Origin: a virus
Strand: one strand, 5' to 3'
Virus record (IMG/VR): IMGVR_UViG_3300017987_000219
Location: 1-35,569 of that record
DNA length: 35,569 nt
Part shown: positions 14,686 through 21,708 of the stretch, one piece after another
Layout: each line of letters opens with the position of its first letter
How positions within the stretch are numbered: the first letter of the stretch is position 1
Notes under the pieces: generated by a model
Databases searched by the model: none
What the model was told of the DNA's origin: nothing
The model's input: only the letters and a program-made list of their open reading frames with translations
Position numbers and translations under genes: made by a program

Positions 14686-14867
14686 ATAATCCTCCTTAAC
14701 AGGACTGGATAGTCCTTGGGATCGTTTGGGTTAAACGTCATAAAGTACGGCTTAAAGGGCAGCTGGGGTTCGGTGTCGATCTCCCACCCGTCCGCAAGAA
14801 AGGGGGCCGTCTGCCCCCTTAATACCTGCATGAACTCCACCCTGTTCCAATTATCTTTCCAGGCCAT
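14679..14867 (-). CDS. Small hypothetical protein after tape measure
   Basis: A 62-aa protein, MAWKDNWNRVEFMQVLRGQT..., aromatic and proline-rich, with no membrane segment. The ATG has a GGAG Shine-Dalgarno supplied by the last unit of a 16-bp tandem repeat. It overlaps the metallophosphoesterase start by 7 bases. The place right after the tape measure is where short tail-tip proteins are often found. Not recognised. Confidence 0.6.
   Translation of the reverse strand: MAWKDNWNRVEFMQVLRGQTAPFLADGWEIDTEPQLPFKPYFMTFNPNDPKDYPVLLRRIIC
14800..14820 (-). terminator. Terminator-like GC hairpin inside the 62-aa gene
   Basis: An 8-bp perfect stem (AAGGGGGC paired with GCCCCCTT) with a 5-base loop on the minus strand, followed by TCTTG. 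The T tract is short, so termination may be weak. It lies in codons for LRGQTAPF and may tune the level of the metallophosphoesterase. Confidence 0.35.
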
Positions 14868-14940
14868 TATTCTCCAAGGCCATTATTCTCCAAGGTCGTT
14901 ATTCTCCAAGGTCGTTATTCTCCAAGGTCGTTATTCTCCA
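14861..14940 (-). repeat. Five tandem 16-bp repeats carrying Shine-Dalgarno sites
   Basis: Five copies of a 16-bp unit, on the minus strand TGGAGAATAAyGrCCT. Three read AACGACC and two read AATGGCC. The first unit holds the tape measure stop codon (GGA GAA TAA) and the last unit supplies the GGAG and ATG of the 62-aa gene. A 16-bp unit is not a multiple of three, so the array is intergenic, not coding. Confidence 0.9.
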
Positions 14941-17807
14941 CTCATCAATTCCTCGCTCACGGAGATGCCCGCGCCGCCGCCAGTTCCGCCCGAGAGGTTA
15001 ATATTAGATGCCCTTTCGAGTTTTTTTATCATCGTGTCTATTTCTTTATTAATCTCGCCGAACATCTTATGTGTGTTGTTGGTATGGTCATATATAAGAC
15101 CGAACCCGGGTTCAAGGCTTGTTGTGATTTTTTCGTTCATCGTGTCTATGGGCGTAGACATTTCTTTTATGCTTTTTAAGGCTTCAGATATGGGTCCCTT
15201 GCCACCAAGGACGCTGTCAATGCCCAGCCCCATTTCTTTCATGTCATTCGCAGCGGCCTTCGCCGAATTAGCGAGCCCTCTCATCGCCTCCTCGTTCTGT
15301 GTGACAGCAAGAACGTTCTTCGAGAAATAGTCTTCGCCGGTAATCTTCCCCAACTTGTCGTAGAGGTCCGTGATCTGTTTGTTGAACGCCTGTACCTGTG
15401 ACGGATCCCCGAGGTACTTCATGGCGTTGAGGTAGTCTATCCTCCTGCGAAGCGACCGCTCATCTTCCATCCCGCCCTTGATCGTAAAATCCGCCTTCAT
15501 CCGCGCGACCGACCGGTTGAGCTCGTCCTGGGCCTTCTTCTGCTTCTCCATTTCCCGCGTAAGCTTGGTGTACACGTTTAGGACATCCCCGCCCTCCTTA
15601 ACCTGCGTCATTAGGCCGCCCTTGACCGCCTTATTGTATTCGTCCATTTCTTTCTTTAGCGACTTCGTCAGGTATGCCATATATTCGGCGTCGGTCAGCA
15701 TGTCGGTTTCGCGGAGGAAGTTAACCATCTTATCCATAGGGAATTCCGTGGCCTTTTTGAGCGATGTTTCCATGCCGTTAATTGCTTTCTCTGTTTTTAA
15801 AATTGCCTCCCACGTTTTGTTCCACTCCTCCTCGTCGGCAATCTTTGTAAGAGATTTCCAAAGGCTTTTTGATTGAGTCTCAAGTCCTTTTATAGCGTTA
15901 TTTGTTATATCAACGGTTAGCTTCCCCTCGGCAACCGCAAGATTATATTGCTCCTGTGCAGACAGAATTGATCTTATACTCTCTGATATTTCTTTATATT
16001 TATCATGCAACCCTCCAAGTAAAAGCTCCGCTTCGTTTAAGCTCTCGATATATTCTGCCCCGCCAGCCTTTTCTATTTGCTTCATTGCACTTTTAATATC
16101 CATCCCGCCCTTAAGAACGCCATAGATATTAGCAATTAGTTCGGCACTGCCCACGAGGTTTTTCCCGATCTTGCCGGTCGATAACTCATAGCGCTCAACC
16201 CACTTCCACCAATCCTGCCCCTGTCTCTCCTTTTCAAGTTGGCTTATTTTTTCTTGTGTTTTAATCCACCACTCTCCGGCATCTGCGAGACCCCTAAAAC
16301 CAACCTTGGCATCCCCAAGAAACGGTCTTGACAACTCCGCCGAAACCGCTTTTACGGTTTCCTTAAACCTCCCCCACTGGGCGTTCAGCGTGTCCATCCT
16401 CGTCGCTGCGATCTTCGCGAGGGCGCTTTCTACGTCTCCGGCATTAATGTCATCAAGAATATCTTTGAGCTCGTCGAAGTTTCTTACAAGCGCTATCAGT
16501 GCTGGCCCGCCGCGGAGACCGAGGCCCTTCATCCACCGGGTAAACTCGTCCATCGACAGGGCCCCCTCGCCGATGCCCTTGTTAAGCTGGGAAAGAATAG
16601 AGAACAGCTGTGGGCCGAGGGGCTTTGCGGCGTCGTAGACGAGGTTGTATTTATCGGCGACCTCCGGCAGGAAAACATTGAGTTGAGACAACATCCGGTT
16701 TACGGAGCGACCCGCACGCCCGGACATTATCATGTGGTTATTGAGGGTTGCGATTACAGCGGAGAGTTCCTCAAACCCGAGTCCCGTCGCCTCGGCAGAC
16801 GCCAGAGAAAACTTGAAGGACTGCGTCAGCGTGTCTGCGTCCACCATGCTTCGGTTCATGGTATAGGCAAGAACGTCCCCCATGTACTCGAACGCTTCTG
16901 CGGCATCGCGGCTCCCCATTAACTCGTCCCGGAACGTCATAAAGATGCCGGCGGTCATGCGGGTTGCCTGGCCGATGTTCTCGATCTCGGTGTACATCAG
17001 CATCATGTTGGCCGCAACGCCCGCCATCGCCTCAGACGTAGAAAGGCCGGCCGACTTTAACTCCCACTGAACCTTGCCAACGTCCTCGAACGCCTTGCCG
17101 TACCTGATGGCGTTTTCGGCTATCGAATACCACACCTTGTTGTAAGATATAGCCGCGCCCTCCGCCACGGTAATCGCGGACATAACCTTCATCGTCTGCT
17201 CTTCGAGTTCAGCAAACGACCTGACCGTCCCCCTTGCGGCGGCTGAAAGGCCCGCAATCGCCCCGAACATTATGGCTATCACCCCAAAGCGGGATGCGGC
17301 GACAAAGGCGAACGCCTCGCCAAGAGATTTTGCGGCGAACGCCATTCTTGTCATTCCGGTGGTGGCCTGGAAGCTGGCGGATGTGAACAGCCGCAACGCC
17401 TGAACCGGACGTCTTGCCACCATCTGTGAAAACAGGGCGAAACCCCTTGATGCGGAATAAATATTTGCCTCAAGGTGTTCTATCGCAACGCTGCCGCCGT
17501 GGATGGCTTTAGCGGCTTTTTCAAAGGCGTTTAATTGGCGGGGGATTTTAGCAGTGGATGTGGCGGCGTTGTTGGCGCTCTTACTGATATGCTCAAGTTC
17601 CTGCGCATAGCCCCTTGCTCTCCGAGACATTTCGGCGAATTTGTTACCGCCCGCAACCGCAGCAACGCGCCCCATCTCAGACGTGAGCACCCTTGCGGTA
17701 TTGCCGAGTTGGGTCATGGTCTCGTTGAGCTTACGTAATTCTTGCCCCGCCCGCCGTAGCTCTGAATCTTGAGCCCTAAAAGTTATGTTTCTTGTGATGT
17801 CTGCCAT
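14931..17807 (-). CDS. Tail tape measure protein (TP901 family core)
   Basis: A 958-aa protein and the longest in the window, which sets tail length and travels through the tube. Its N-terminal 100 residues are coiled coil. A hydrophobic stretch (about 165-195, RFGVIAIMFGAIAGLSAAAR) is followed by the TP901-type core (about 215-460: LKSAGLSTSEAMAGVAANMM, SASEATGLGFEELSA-like helices, MIMSGRAGRSVNRMLSQLN). The rest is helical with an Asn/Gly-rich end (INLSGGTGGGAG). It follows the tail completion gene by one base. The stop is part of the 16-bp repeat array. Confidence 0.92.
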   Translation of the reverse strand: MADITRNITFRAQDSELRRAGQELRKLNETMTQLGNTARVLTSEMGRVAAVAGGNKFAEMSRRARGYAQELEHISKSANNAATSTAKIPRQLNAFEKAAKAIHGGSVAIEHLEANIYSASRGFALFSQMVARRPVQALRLFTSASFQATTGMTRMAFAAKSLGEAFAFVAASRFGVIAIMFGAIAGLSAAARGTVRSFAELEEQTMKVMSAITVAEGAAISYNKVWYSIAENAIRYGKAFEDVGKVQWELKSAGLSTSEAMAGVAANMMLMYTEIENIGQATRMTAGIFMTFRDELMGSRDAAEAFEYMGDVLAYTMNRSMVDADTLTQSFKFSLASAEATGLGFEELSAVIATLNNHMIMSGRAGRSVNRMLSQLNVFLPEVADKYNLVYDAAKPLGPQLFSILSQLNKGIGEGALSMDEFTRWMKGLGLRGGPALIALVRNFDELKDILDDINAGDVESALAKIAATRMDTLNAQWGRFKETVKAVSAELSRPFLGDAKVGFRGLADAGEWWIKTQEKISQLEKERQGQDWWKWVERYELSTGKIGKNLVGSAELIANIYGVLKGGMDIKSAMKQIEKAGGAEYIESLNEAELLLGGLHDKYKEISESIRSILSAQEQYNLAVAEGKLTVDITNNAIKGLETQSKSLWKSLTKIADEEEWNKTWEAILKTEKAINGMETSLKKATEFPMDKMVNFLRETDMLTDAEYMAYLTKSLKKEMDEYNKAVKGGLMTQVKEGGDVLNVYTKLTREMEKQKKAQDELNRSVARMKADFTIKGGMEDERSLRRRIDYLNAMKYLGDPSQVQAFNKQITDLYDKLGKITGEDYFSKNVLAVTQNEEAMRGLANSAKAAANDMKEMGLGIDSVLGGKGPISEALKSIKEMSTPIDTMNEKITTSLEPGFGLIYDHTNNTHKMFGEINKEIDTMIKKLERASNINLSGGTGGGAGISVSEELMSGE

Positions 17808-17808
17808 A

Positions 17809-18303
17809 TTAAGTCTCTATGTTGGGCCAGTTTGGGGGTGGATCTGCGTCTATCGTCCCGTCGCCCAGAACCTTAATGTTAGTAAAGCCGTGTTTCCTTA
17901 AAACTTTCTCGAATGCATGGGACTCGGCCCGGGGATTTGCCATCACTGACCTGCCGAGCCTCTTTGTCCTTGATACCTCGCTCTTGGTATGGGCCTTTTT
18001 AGAGCGGTGCATGTCGTGATCTTCGGGCCATTTATCGAAGTACTGCTTCGTCCCGTAACCGAGGGGGGAATAATAAGATCCCGCCTTATTTCGAAGCTCT
18101 ATCCCCGCCTCCTTACGGCCGGGAACCGAAACAAGTTGCAGGGCCCTCTTAAGGTTTCCCATAAGCATTGGGAGCATGGCGTAAATATCGCCAAAAATCT
18201 TCTTGAGGTCCCGCTGGAGCGCCATGTAGGTGCTCATCCCCATCGCTTCGAGCTCCTGGGCCTCCTTCTCGAAGCTGTCTCCCGAAATCTCGACTTTGAT
18301 CAT
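17809..18303 (-). CDS. Tail completion-like protein (HK97 gp10-like)
   Basis: A 164-aa protein starting MIKVEISGDSFEKEAQELEA. The N-terminal helix with Leu/Met spacing and the basic middle (NLKRALQLVSVPGRKEAGIE, HRSKKAHTKSEVSRTKRLGR) resemble phage gp10-type minor tail or head-tail proteins. The start overlaps the chaperone T frame by ATGA. Its place between chaperones and tape measure is unusual for gp10 (normally before the tube), so it may be a distinct minor tail protein. Confidence 0.5.
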   Translation of the reverse strand: MIKVEISGDSFEKEAQELEAMGMSTYMALQRDLKKIFGDIYAMLPMLMGNLKRALQLVSVPGRKEAGIELRNKAGSYYSPLGYGTKQYFDKWPEDHDMHRSKKAHTKSEVSRTKRLGRSVMANPRAESHAFEKVLRKHGFTNIKVLGDGTIDADPPPNWPNIET

Positions 18304-18596
18304 TTCTCGTACCCAAAAAGTCTATTTACAATGTTGTAAATCAGCGTGTCGGAGGTGTCGTGGACAAGCTCCATCCTTATTATCCTGCCGTCCTTGGTTA
18401 TTGTGCCTGGCGGCGCCTTGAACCCCTTTTCTCCGACCTCGGGCTTCTGCTGGGCCCTCCTGTATGCCGAGATCGCCCTCACCCAGTCGAGAGTGACGAC
18501 CGGCTCCGCGTCAACCCCGTACCATATCTGGTGAAACGTTCTGATAATTTCCTGCGCCCCCCCGAATTCGGAGGAGAGACTGAACGCCCAGTTCAT
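18300..18596 (-). CDS. Tail assembly chaperone, downstream (T) frame
   Basis: The downstream part of a G/GT-type pair: 98 residues from its first ATG, MNWAFSLSSEFGGAQEIIRT. That ATG has GGAG directly next to it, too close for good initiation. The frame is open upstream through GTA GCG GCC CTC CCG GAG to the slippery heptamer of the G gene, so it is probably made only as a G-T fusion after a -1 frameshift. In the known system, GT binds tube subunits and the tape measure during assembly. It ends with ATGA overlap to the next gene. Confidence 0.65.
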   Translation of the reverse strand: MNWAFSLSSEFGGAQEIIRTFHQIWYGVDAEPVVTLDWVRAISAYRRAQQKPEVGEKGFKAPPGTITKDGRIIRMELVHDTSDTLIYNIVNRLFGYEK

Positions 18597-18610
18597 CTCC
18601 GGGAGGGCCG

Positions 18611-18982
18611 CTACTTTTTTATTTCTTCGTCCGTGAGCACCCCGGACAGCGACAGCATATCGCCCATGACGTGCTTCAGCATGAAGTTCTGGAGCTGATA
18701 GAAAACGAGGTCGTTGACCTTGATCTCGTCTGGGCTATCCCATGCAAGGTTCCCCTCCTCGTCGCGCATGCCCGCGGCGGCTAAATACTTGATCATCTCG
18801 TTAGAAAAGGCTGCATCGTCATCACCCTCGGCCTTCTTCTTTGCATGATCGGTGGCGTTTAATATCAGCTTCTCTTCCGGCACGGGATTAAAAACGAGAT
18901 TAAACTCCTCCCCGCCCGCAAATATCGTCAGCGGGATCTCCTTCCCGGAAAGCTCGTTAATCCTGTCTCCAATTTTTCCCAT
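18611..18982 (-). CDS. Tail assembly chaperone, upstream (G) frame
   Basis: A 123-aa acidic protein starting MGKIGDRINELSGKEIPLTI and ending GVLTDEEIKK. Its location between tube and tape measure, its size and a slippery sequence at its end match lambda G-type chaperones. ATG 18982 has an AGGAGGG Shine-Dalgarno; the frame is open for 38 more codons upstream across a terminator and is not favoured. A typical G/GT ratio is set by frameshift efficiency. Confidence 0.7.
   Translation of the reverse strand: MGKIGDRINELSGKEIPLTIFAGGEEFNLVFNPVPEEKLILNATDHAKKKAEGDDDAAFSNEMIKYLAAAGMRDEEGNLAWDSPDEIKVNDLVFYQLQNFMLKHVMGDMLSLSGVLTDEEIKK
18614..18620 (-). promoter_or_regulatory. Programmed -1 frameshift slippery site A AAA AAG
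   Basis: The last codons of the G gene read ATA AAA AAG TAG. The heptamer A AAA AAG is in the correct phase (X XXY YYZ) and sits just before the stop at 18611-18613. A -1 shift continues into GTA GCG GCC and then the T frame. A AAA AAG is one of the most efficient bacterial slip sites. Confidence 0.8.
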
Positions 18983-18994
18983 AAATCCCTCCTG

Positions 18995-19024
18995 AAAAAT
19001 GCAGGGGGAGGGCACCACCCCCCC
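18995..19024 (-). terminator. Probable terminator before tail chaperone genes
   Basis: On the minus strand a G-rich arm and a C-rich arm (five GC pairs plus two more beyond a mismatch) enclose a short loop; a TGCATTTTT tail follows. It lies between paired dyad element 4 and the Shine-Dalgarno of the G gene. It would lower tail gene expression from the head transcript. Confidence 0.6.
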
Positions 19025-19069
19025 ATTCAATAGGCCCATATTAGTTGATGCCGGGCCGTCCATTTTGGA

Positions 19070-19099
19070 AGTTTGACAAACTCCAGGGTTTGACAAACC
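19070..19099. promoter_or_regulatory. Paired dyad element, copy 4 (tail assembly block)
   Basis: AGTTTGACAAACT at 19070-19082 and GTTTGACAAACC at 19088-19099 (plus strand), both near-perfect palindromes with centres 19076 and 19093, 17 bp apart. Unlike copies 1-3 it lies about 90 bp before the next start codon, with a terminator in between. Confidence 0.6.
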
Positions 19100-19107
19100 T
19101 TACTGTT

Positions 19108-19276
19108 TCCTCCGTTGGAGGATCAGCTACGCTGGTCTTTTATGTGCGCACGGGGACCTACCAGCAAATCCGTCGGCTTAATACCGGTTTTTCGTGCGCG
19201 CGCCACGGGGAAACCGGCAAACCAAAATCCCGGGAGCTCTGGCAACCCGGGGCCCGTAAAGCCGTGGCCTTACGGG
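19108..19276. other. Structured intergenic region with five consecutive hairpins
   Basis: The gap between the tail tube gene and dyad element 4 holds five good inverted repeats in a row: 19108-19122 (TCCTCC/GGAGGA), 19121-19137 (GATCAGC/GCTGGTC), 19184-19217 (CCGGTTT/AAACCGG with an inner CGTG/CACG), 19229-19251 (CCCGGG/CCCGGG) and 19253-19276 (CCCGTAA/TTACGGG with an inner GCC/GGC). No T tract follows the hairpins. No convincing gene was found in it. It could be a structured RNA in the late transcript or an RNA-processing region. Confidence 0.5.
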
Positions 19277-19287
19277 GAGAATAACTA

Positions 19288-20199
19288 TTACGGTCCGGTT
19301 CCCGCCGCCGGGTTCAGCACCGCCTTGTGGTAGACGGCCGAAGCCTTACCTTTTAGGGTCACCATCGCGGGGTTGTCTCTGTCTACGGCGTTCTTCGTGG
19401 TAGGAAGCTCGTCGAGCTCGCAACCCTGATATATCTCGCCGATTAGCTTCAGGTCCTCCGCATCCGTGTCTGTGGTGAGATGAAAATACGCAACAAAGAA
19501 CGGATCCTCGTTCTTTAGTAACTCGTTTATCGATCCCATTTCCGACAGCTTGTCGCCCTCGCTCGCGGCGACCGGCAACGTAAAATCGTCTCCGTAGATC
19601 ATCTTCAGCGCCTGCACGCCGGGGTAGGGGTTGTGCCTGTCTCCCACGTCAACCGCTATGTCACAGGTAAATGTCGGGTCAGCCCCCTCGTCCCTCGTCC
19701 ACCGGTACGCCTCTTTCTCCTGTGCGGCGATAAACAGCTTGTTGGTGTTTAGTGATATAGAAGCGGAACCTTCAAACGAAGTCGCCGGCAGGTTGCCGCA
19801 CAGTGAAGCCGTGATGACATCGCTCGCTCCCTGTTCGGCCGAAAAAATGATCGTGCCGAGATCGCGGTCTACCGAATACTCGCTCTCGTCCACTATCTCA
19901 AACGCCCCCGTGCCGCCGCTCTGCCTCAAAACAAAGAAGGGTATCCTTGAGTCTATGGCGCCGTAGGTCGTAACAAAGTCGGCGTTCTCCCAGTAGTCCT
20001 GTATCTCGTAGGTCAGCTGATCTGCTGTAGACGTCGGCAAGTCGAACCAATACGGATTAAACAACTTGTCCAGCTCCGTCTCCAGGTTATCGAAATCCGT
20101 GGCAAGGGACTCGTTCCCCGTGTATGCGGCCGCGATTATAAGAACACGCTCGCTCGTAAATCCCTTAATTTCCCTCTTTGGGAATATAGAGGTTCCCAT
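19288..20199 (-). CDS. Probable major tail tube protein
   Basis: A 303-aa acidic, beta-rich protein starting MGTSIFPKREIKGFTSERVL. Size, position between the neck-region genes and the tail chaperones, and features such as ASISLNTNKLFIAAQEKEA and AVDVGDRHNPYPGVQALK fit a siphophage tube subunit. The C-terminal part (TLKGKASAVYHKAVLNPAAG) could be an extra domain. AGGAGGG lies before the ATG. I could not match a specific tube family; a sheath-like fold is the alternative, but it is too short for most sheaths. Confidence 0.6.
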   Translation of the reverse strand: MGTSIFPKREIKGFTSERVLIIAAAYTGNESLATDFDNLETELDKLFNPYWFDLPTSTADQLTYEIQDYWENADFVTTYGAIDSRIPFFVLRQSGGTGAFEIVDESEYSVDRDLGTIIFSAEQGASDVITASLCGNLPATSFEGSASISLNTNKLFIAAQEKEAYRWTRDEGADPTFTCDIAVDVGDRHNPYPGVQALKMIYGDDFTLPVAASEGDKLSEMGSINELLKNEDPFFVAYFHLTTDTDAEDLKLIGEIYQGCELDELPTTKNAVDRDNPAMVTLKGKASAVYHKAVLNPAAGTGP

Positions 20200-20237
20200 T
20201 CGTCCCTCCTAAAATTTGCTCCTCTCCCGAGGGAAAT

Positions 20238-20657
20238 CTATTCGCAGGCGATCTTAAAAACCGCCTCGTTTTCTTCTTTGAAATTTATTACTGTATCGGT
20301 GGTGTCGAGCCGCCTCCCGGTGCTCACGCCTTCCGAATAATAGTCGATTGAATTCGCCTCCAGTTCCTCTCCTATCCTTCTCACTATGTCGCCGATCTCC
20401 GTGTCGTCGTGAACGTCCTTCAGCCGGTTGTACGGTATAATGATTCCGATCTCCACGTCGTAGGCGTCCGTGGGGTTTCCCGCTATCGTTTTGGAGGCGC
20501 CCCCCTTACGAATACCGACGAAGTTTACCCAGAGACAGTTCTTGCCCCTGACCTTCTGCGGTTCCGGTTCTTTGTCTTCGAACCGCCAACCAGACAGATA
20601 ATCCTGCCCCTCGAAATGCGTCCTGAAGGACTGTACGATCTTTGCCGAATCAAGCAC
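20238..20657 (-). CDS. Probable tail terminator or neck protein
   Basis: A 139-aa alpha/beta protein starting MLDSAKIVQSFRTHFEGQDY. The pattern (N-terminal helix, YDVEIGIIIPYNRL strand, helix GDIVRRIGEELEA, C-terminal beta strands TVINFKEENEAVFKIACE) is like lambda gpU/SPP1 gp17-type tail terminators. It lies between the adaptor-like gene and the tube, with a 2-base gap to the former, which also fits. The family call is by shape and position. Confidence 0.55.
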   Translation of the reverse strand: MLDSAKIVQSFRTHFEGQDYLSGWRFEDKEPEPQKVRGKNCLWVNFVGIRKGGASKTIAGNPTDAYDVEIGIIIPYNRLKDVHDDTEIGDIVRRIGEELEANSIDYYSEGVSTGRRLDTTDTVINFKEENEAVFKIACE

Positions 20658-20659
20658 GA

Positions 20660-21655
20660 TTAGCCCCCAAAGTAATTTTTTGCATATCTATTTGGAGGCC
20701 CGTCAAACCTTGCTGGCGCCGTCTCCTTCGGCCTGATCTGTTTATCGTCGAAGTAACCGGCAACCTCTTTTCTGGTGCTGTAGATCATCCGCTCAAGGTT
20801 GTCGGCGGCGTCCACCATCCCCTCATAAAGAGCCCTTACCCTCAACCTCTCAAGGTAGTTGGCGTAGGCCAGTCTCACGAGATAATCTGCGTTCTCGGCG
20901 AGATTCTTCACCGCCCAGATGCTCGCCCTCATACTGTGGACCTTGGGCGACGTTGCGGTCGTGCTCGAAAGCGTCAGCTTAAATACCAGATAGGTCGATG
21001 TATAGTTGGATACGTCTATCTCCGTGTCGGCGGCTATTTCCATAAAGCTGGAAAGCCATGTCCGCCCGCCGTCAAGGGAGATGTCGATAGCCACTGTCTG
21101 GTCGTCGTTCGTGTCCTCGGTAACGAGCTCCACCTTGATGGCGAATATCCCGTCGTGTTTCTTCGGTAGGTAGTATTTGTCGTCGGTTTCCCCGTAGGTC
21201 GTTGAGTCCTCGTAGTAGTCGTTCATGTTGACGAACCCGCCGTACCTCGTCCTGTAGTAGATGGTCCGCTCGTAATTAAAGTCGGTCTCCTTGATCTCCC
21301 TCGTCCGATCTATACTGATCTGCTCAAAGTCCCTCGTGGTCTCGATATAGCCGGAAGAGGGCGCCTCTTCGAGATAGAGGCTGTCGTTCACCACAACGCC
21401 GCTGTGGTTGCAAAAGAGATTCGGGTCAATCGAAAGAACGTCTTCGTCCTCGTCGGGATCGTAATATGGGAAGAACTCCTCCTCGCGAATCTTGAACCAC
21501 TGCGTGCTTCCCCTGTACTGCGGAATCTGCGGTATCGCGTCCCTGATCAATTCCCATGCGAGGTCGTCGGAGATCTCGGGCCGTAGCTGTACCGGCGTGT
21601 CGCTGTCTGCGTCAAGCTTCTTTTTCAGGCGCTCTTTTATGTCGGCTGTGTCCAA
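20660..21655 (-). CDS. Head-tail adaptor-like protein with inserted beta domain
   Basis: A 331-aa protein. N-terminal (about 1-60: SDDLAWELIRDAIPQIPQYR) and C-terminal (about 255-310: NADYLVRLAYANYLERLRVR) parts are helical, like gp6/gp15-type adaptors; a long beta-rich middle (about 65-250, DISLDGGRTWLSSFMEIAAD) may be a decorating insertion. It starts with TTG at 21655: no nearby ATG, and GGAG lies 6 bases upstream. It follows the capsid terminator. The adaptor call is inferred from position and helix layout. Confidence 0.5.
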   Translation of the reverse strand: MDTADIKERLKKKLDADSDTPVQLRPEISDDLAWELIRDAIPQIPQYRGSTQWFKIREEEFFPYYDPDEDEDVLSIDPNLFCNHSGVVVNDSLYLEEAPSSGYIETTRDFEQISIDRTREIKETDFNYERTIYYRTRYGGFVNMNDYYEDSTTYGETDDKYYLPKKHDGIFAIKVELVTEDTNDDQTVAIDISLDGGRTWLSSFMEIAADTEIDVSNYTSTYLVFKLTLSSTTATSPKVHSMRASIWAVKNLAENADYLVRLAYANYLERLRVRALYEGMVDAADNLERMIYSTRKEVAGYFDDKQIRPKETAPARFDGPPNRYAKNYFGG

Positions 21656-21667
21656 CGATTACTCCAA

Positions 21668-21696
21668 TAAAAAAGGGGGGCCTTGTGCCCCCCTTA
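21668..21696 (-). terminator. Rho-independent terminator after major capsid gene
   Basis: On the minus strand AAGGGGGGC pairs with GCCCCCCTT around a 5-base loop and is followed by T residues (TTTTTTATT). It is directly downstream of the major capsid gene, a common place for a partial terminator that keeps capsid levels above those of later genes. Confidence 0.88.
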
Positions 21697-21708
21697 TGGG
21701 TTTTCTCC

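Noticed and set aside
19045-19284. Plus-strand 79-codon frame across the structured gap
   Set aside because: No ribosome site, wrong strand and strong hairpins; base composition is explained by the inverted repeats.
19184-19285. Resemblance of the plus strand (GGCAAACC, GTAAAGCC) to a cyclic-di-GMP-I riboswitch
   Set aside because: The spacing between the conserved blocks and the paired regions do not match the known fold, and there is no plus-strand gene downstream to control.
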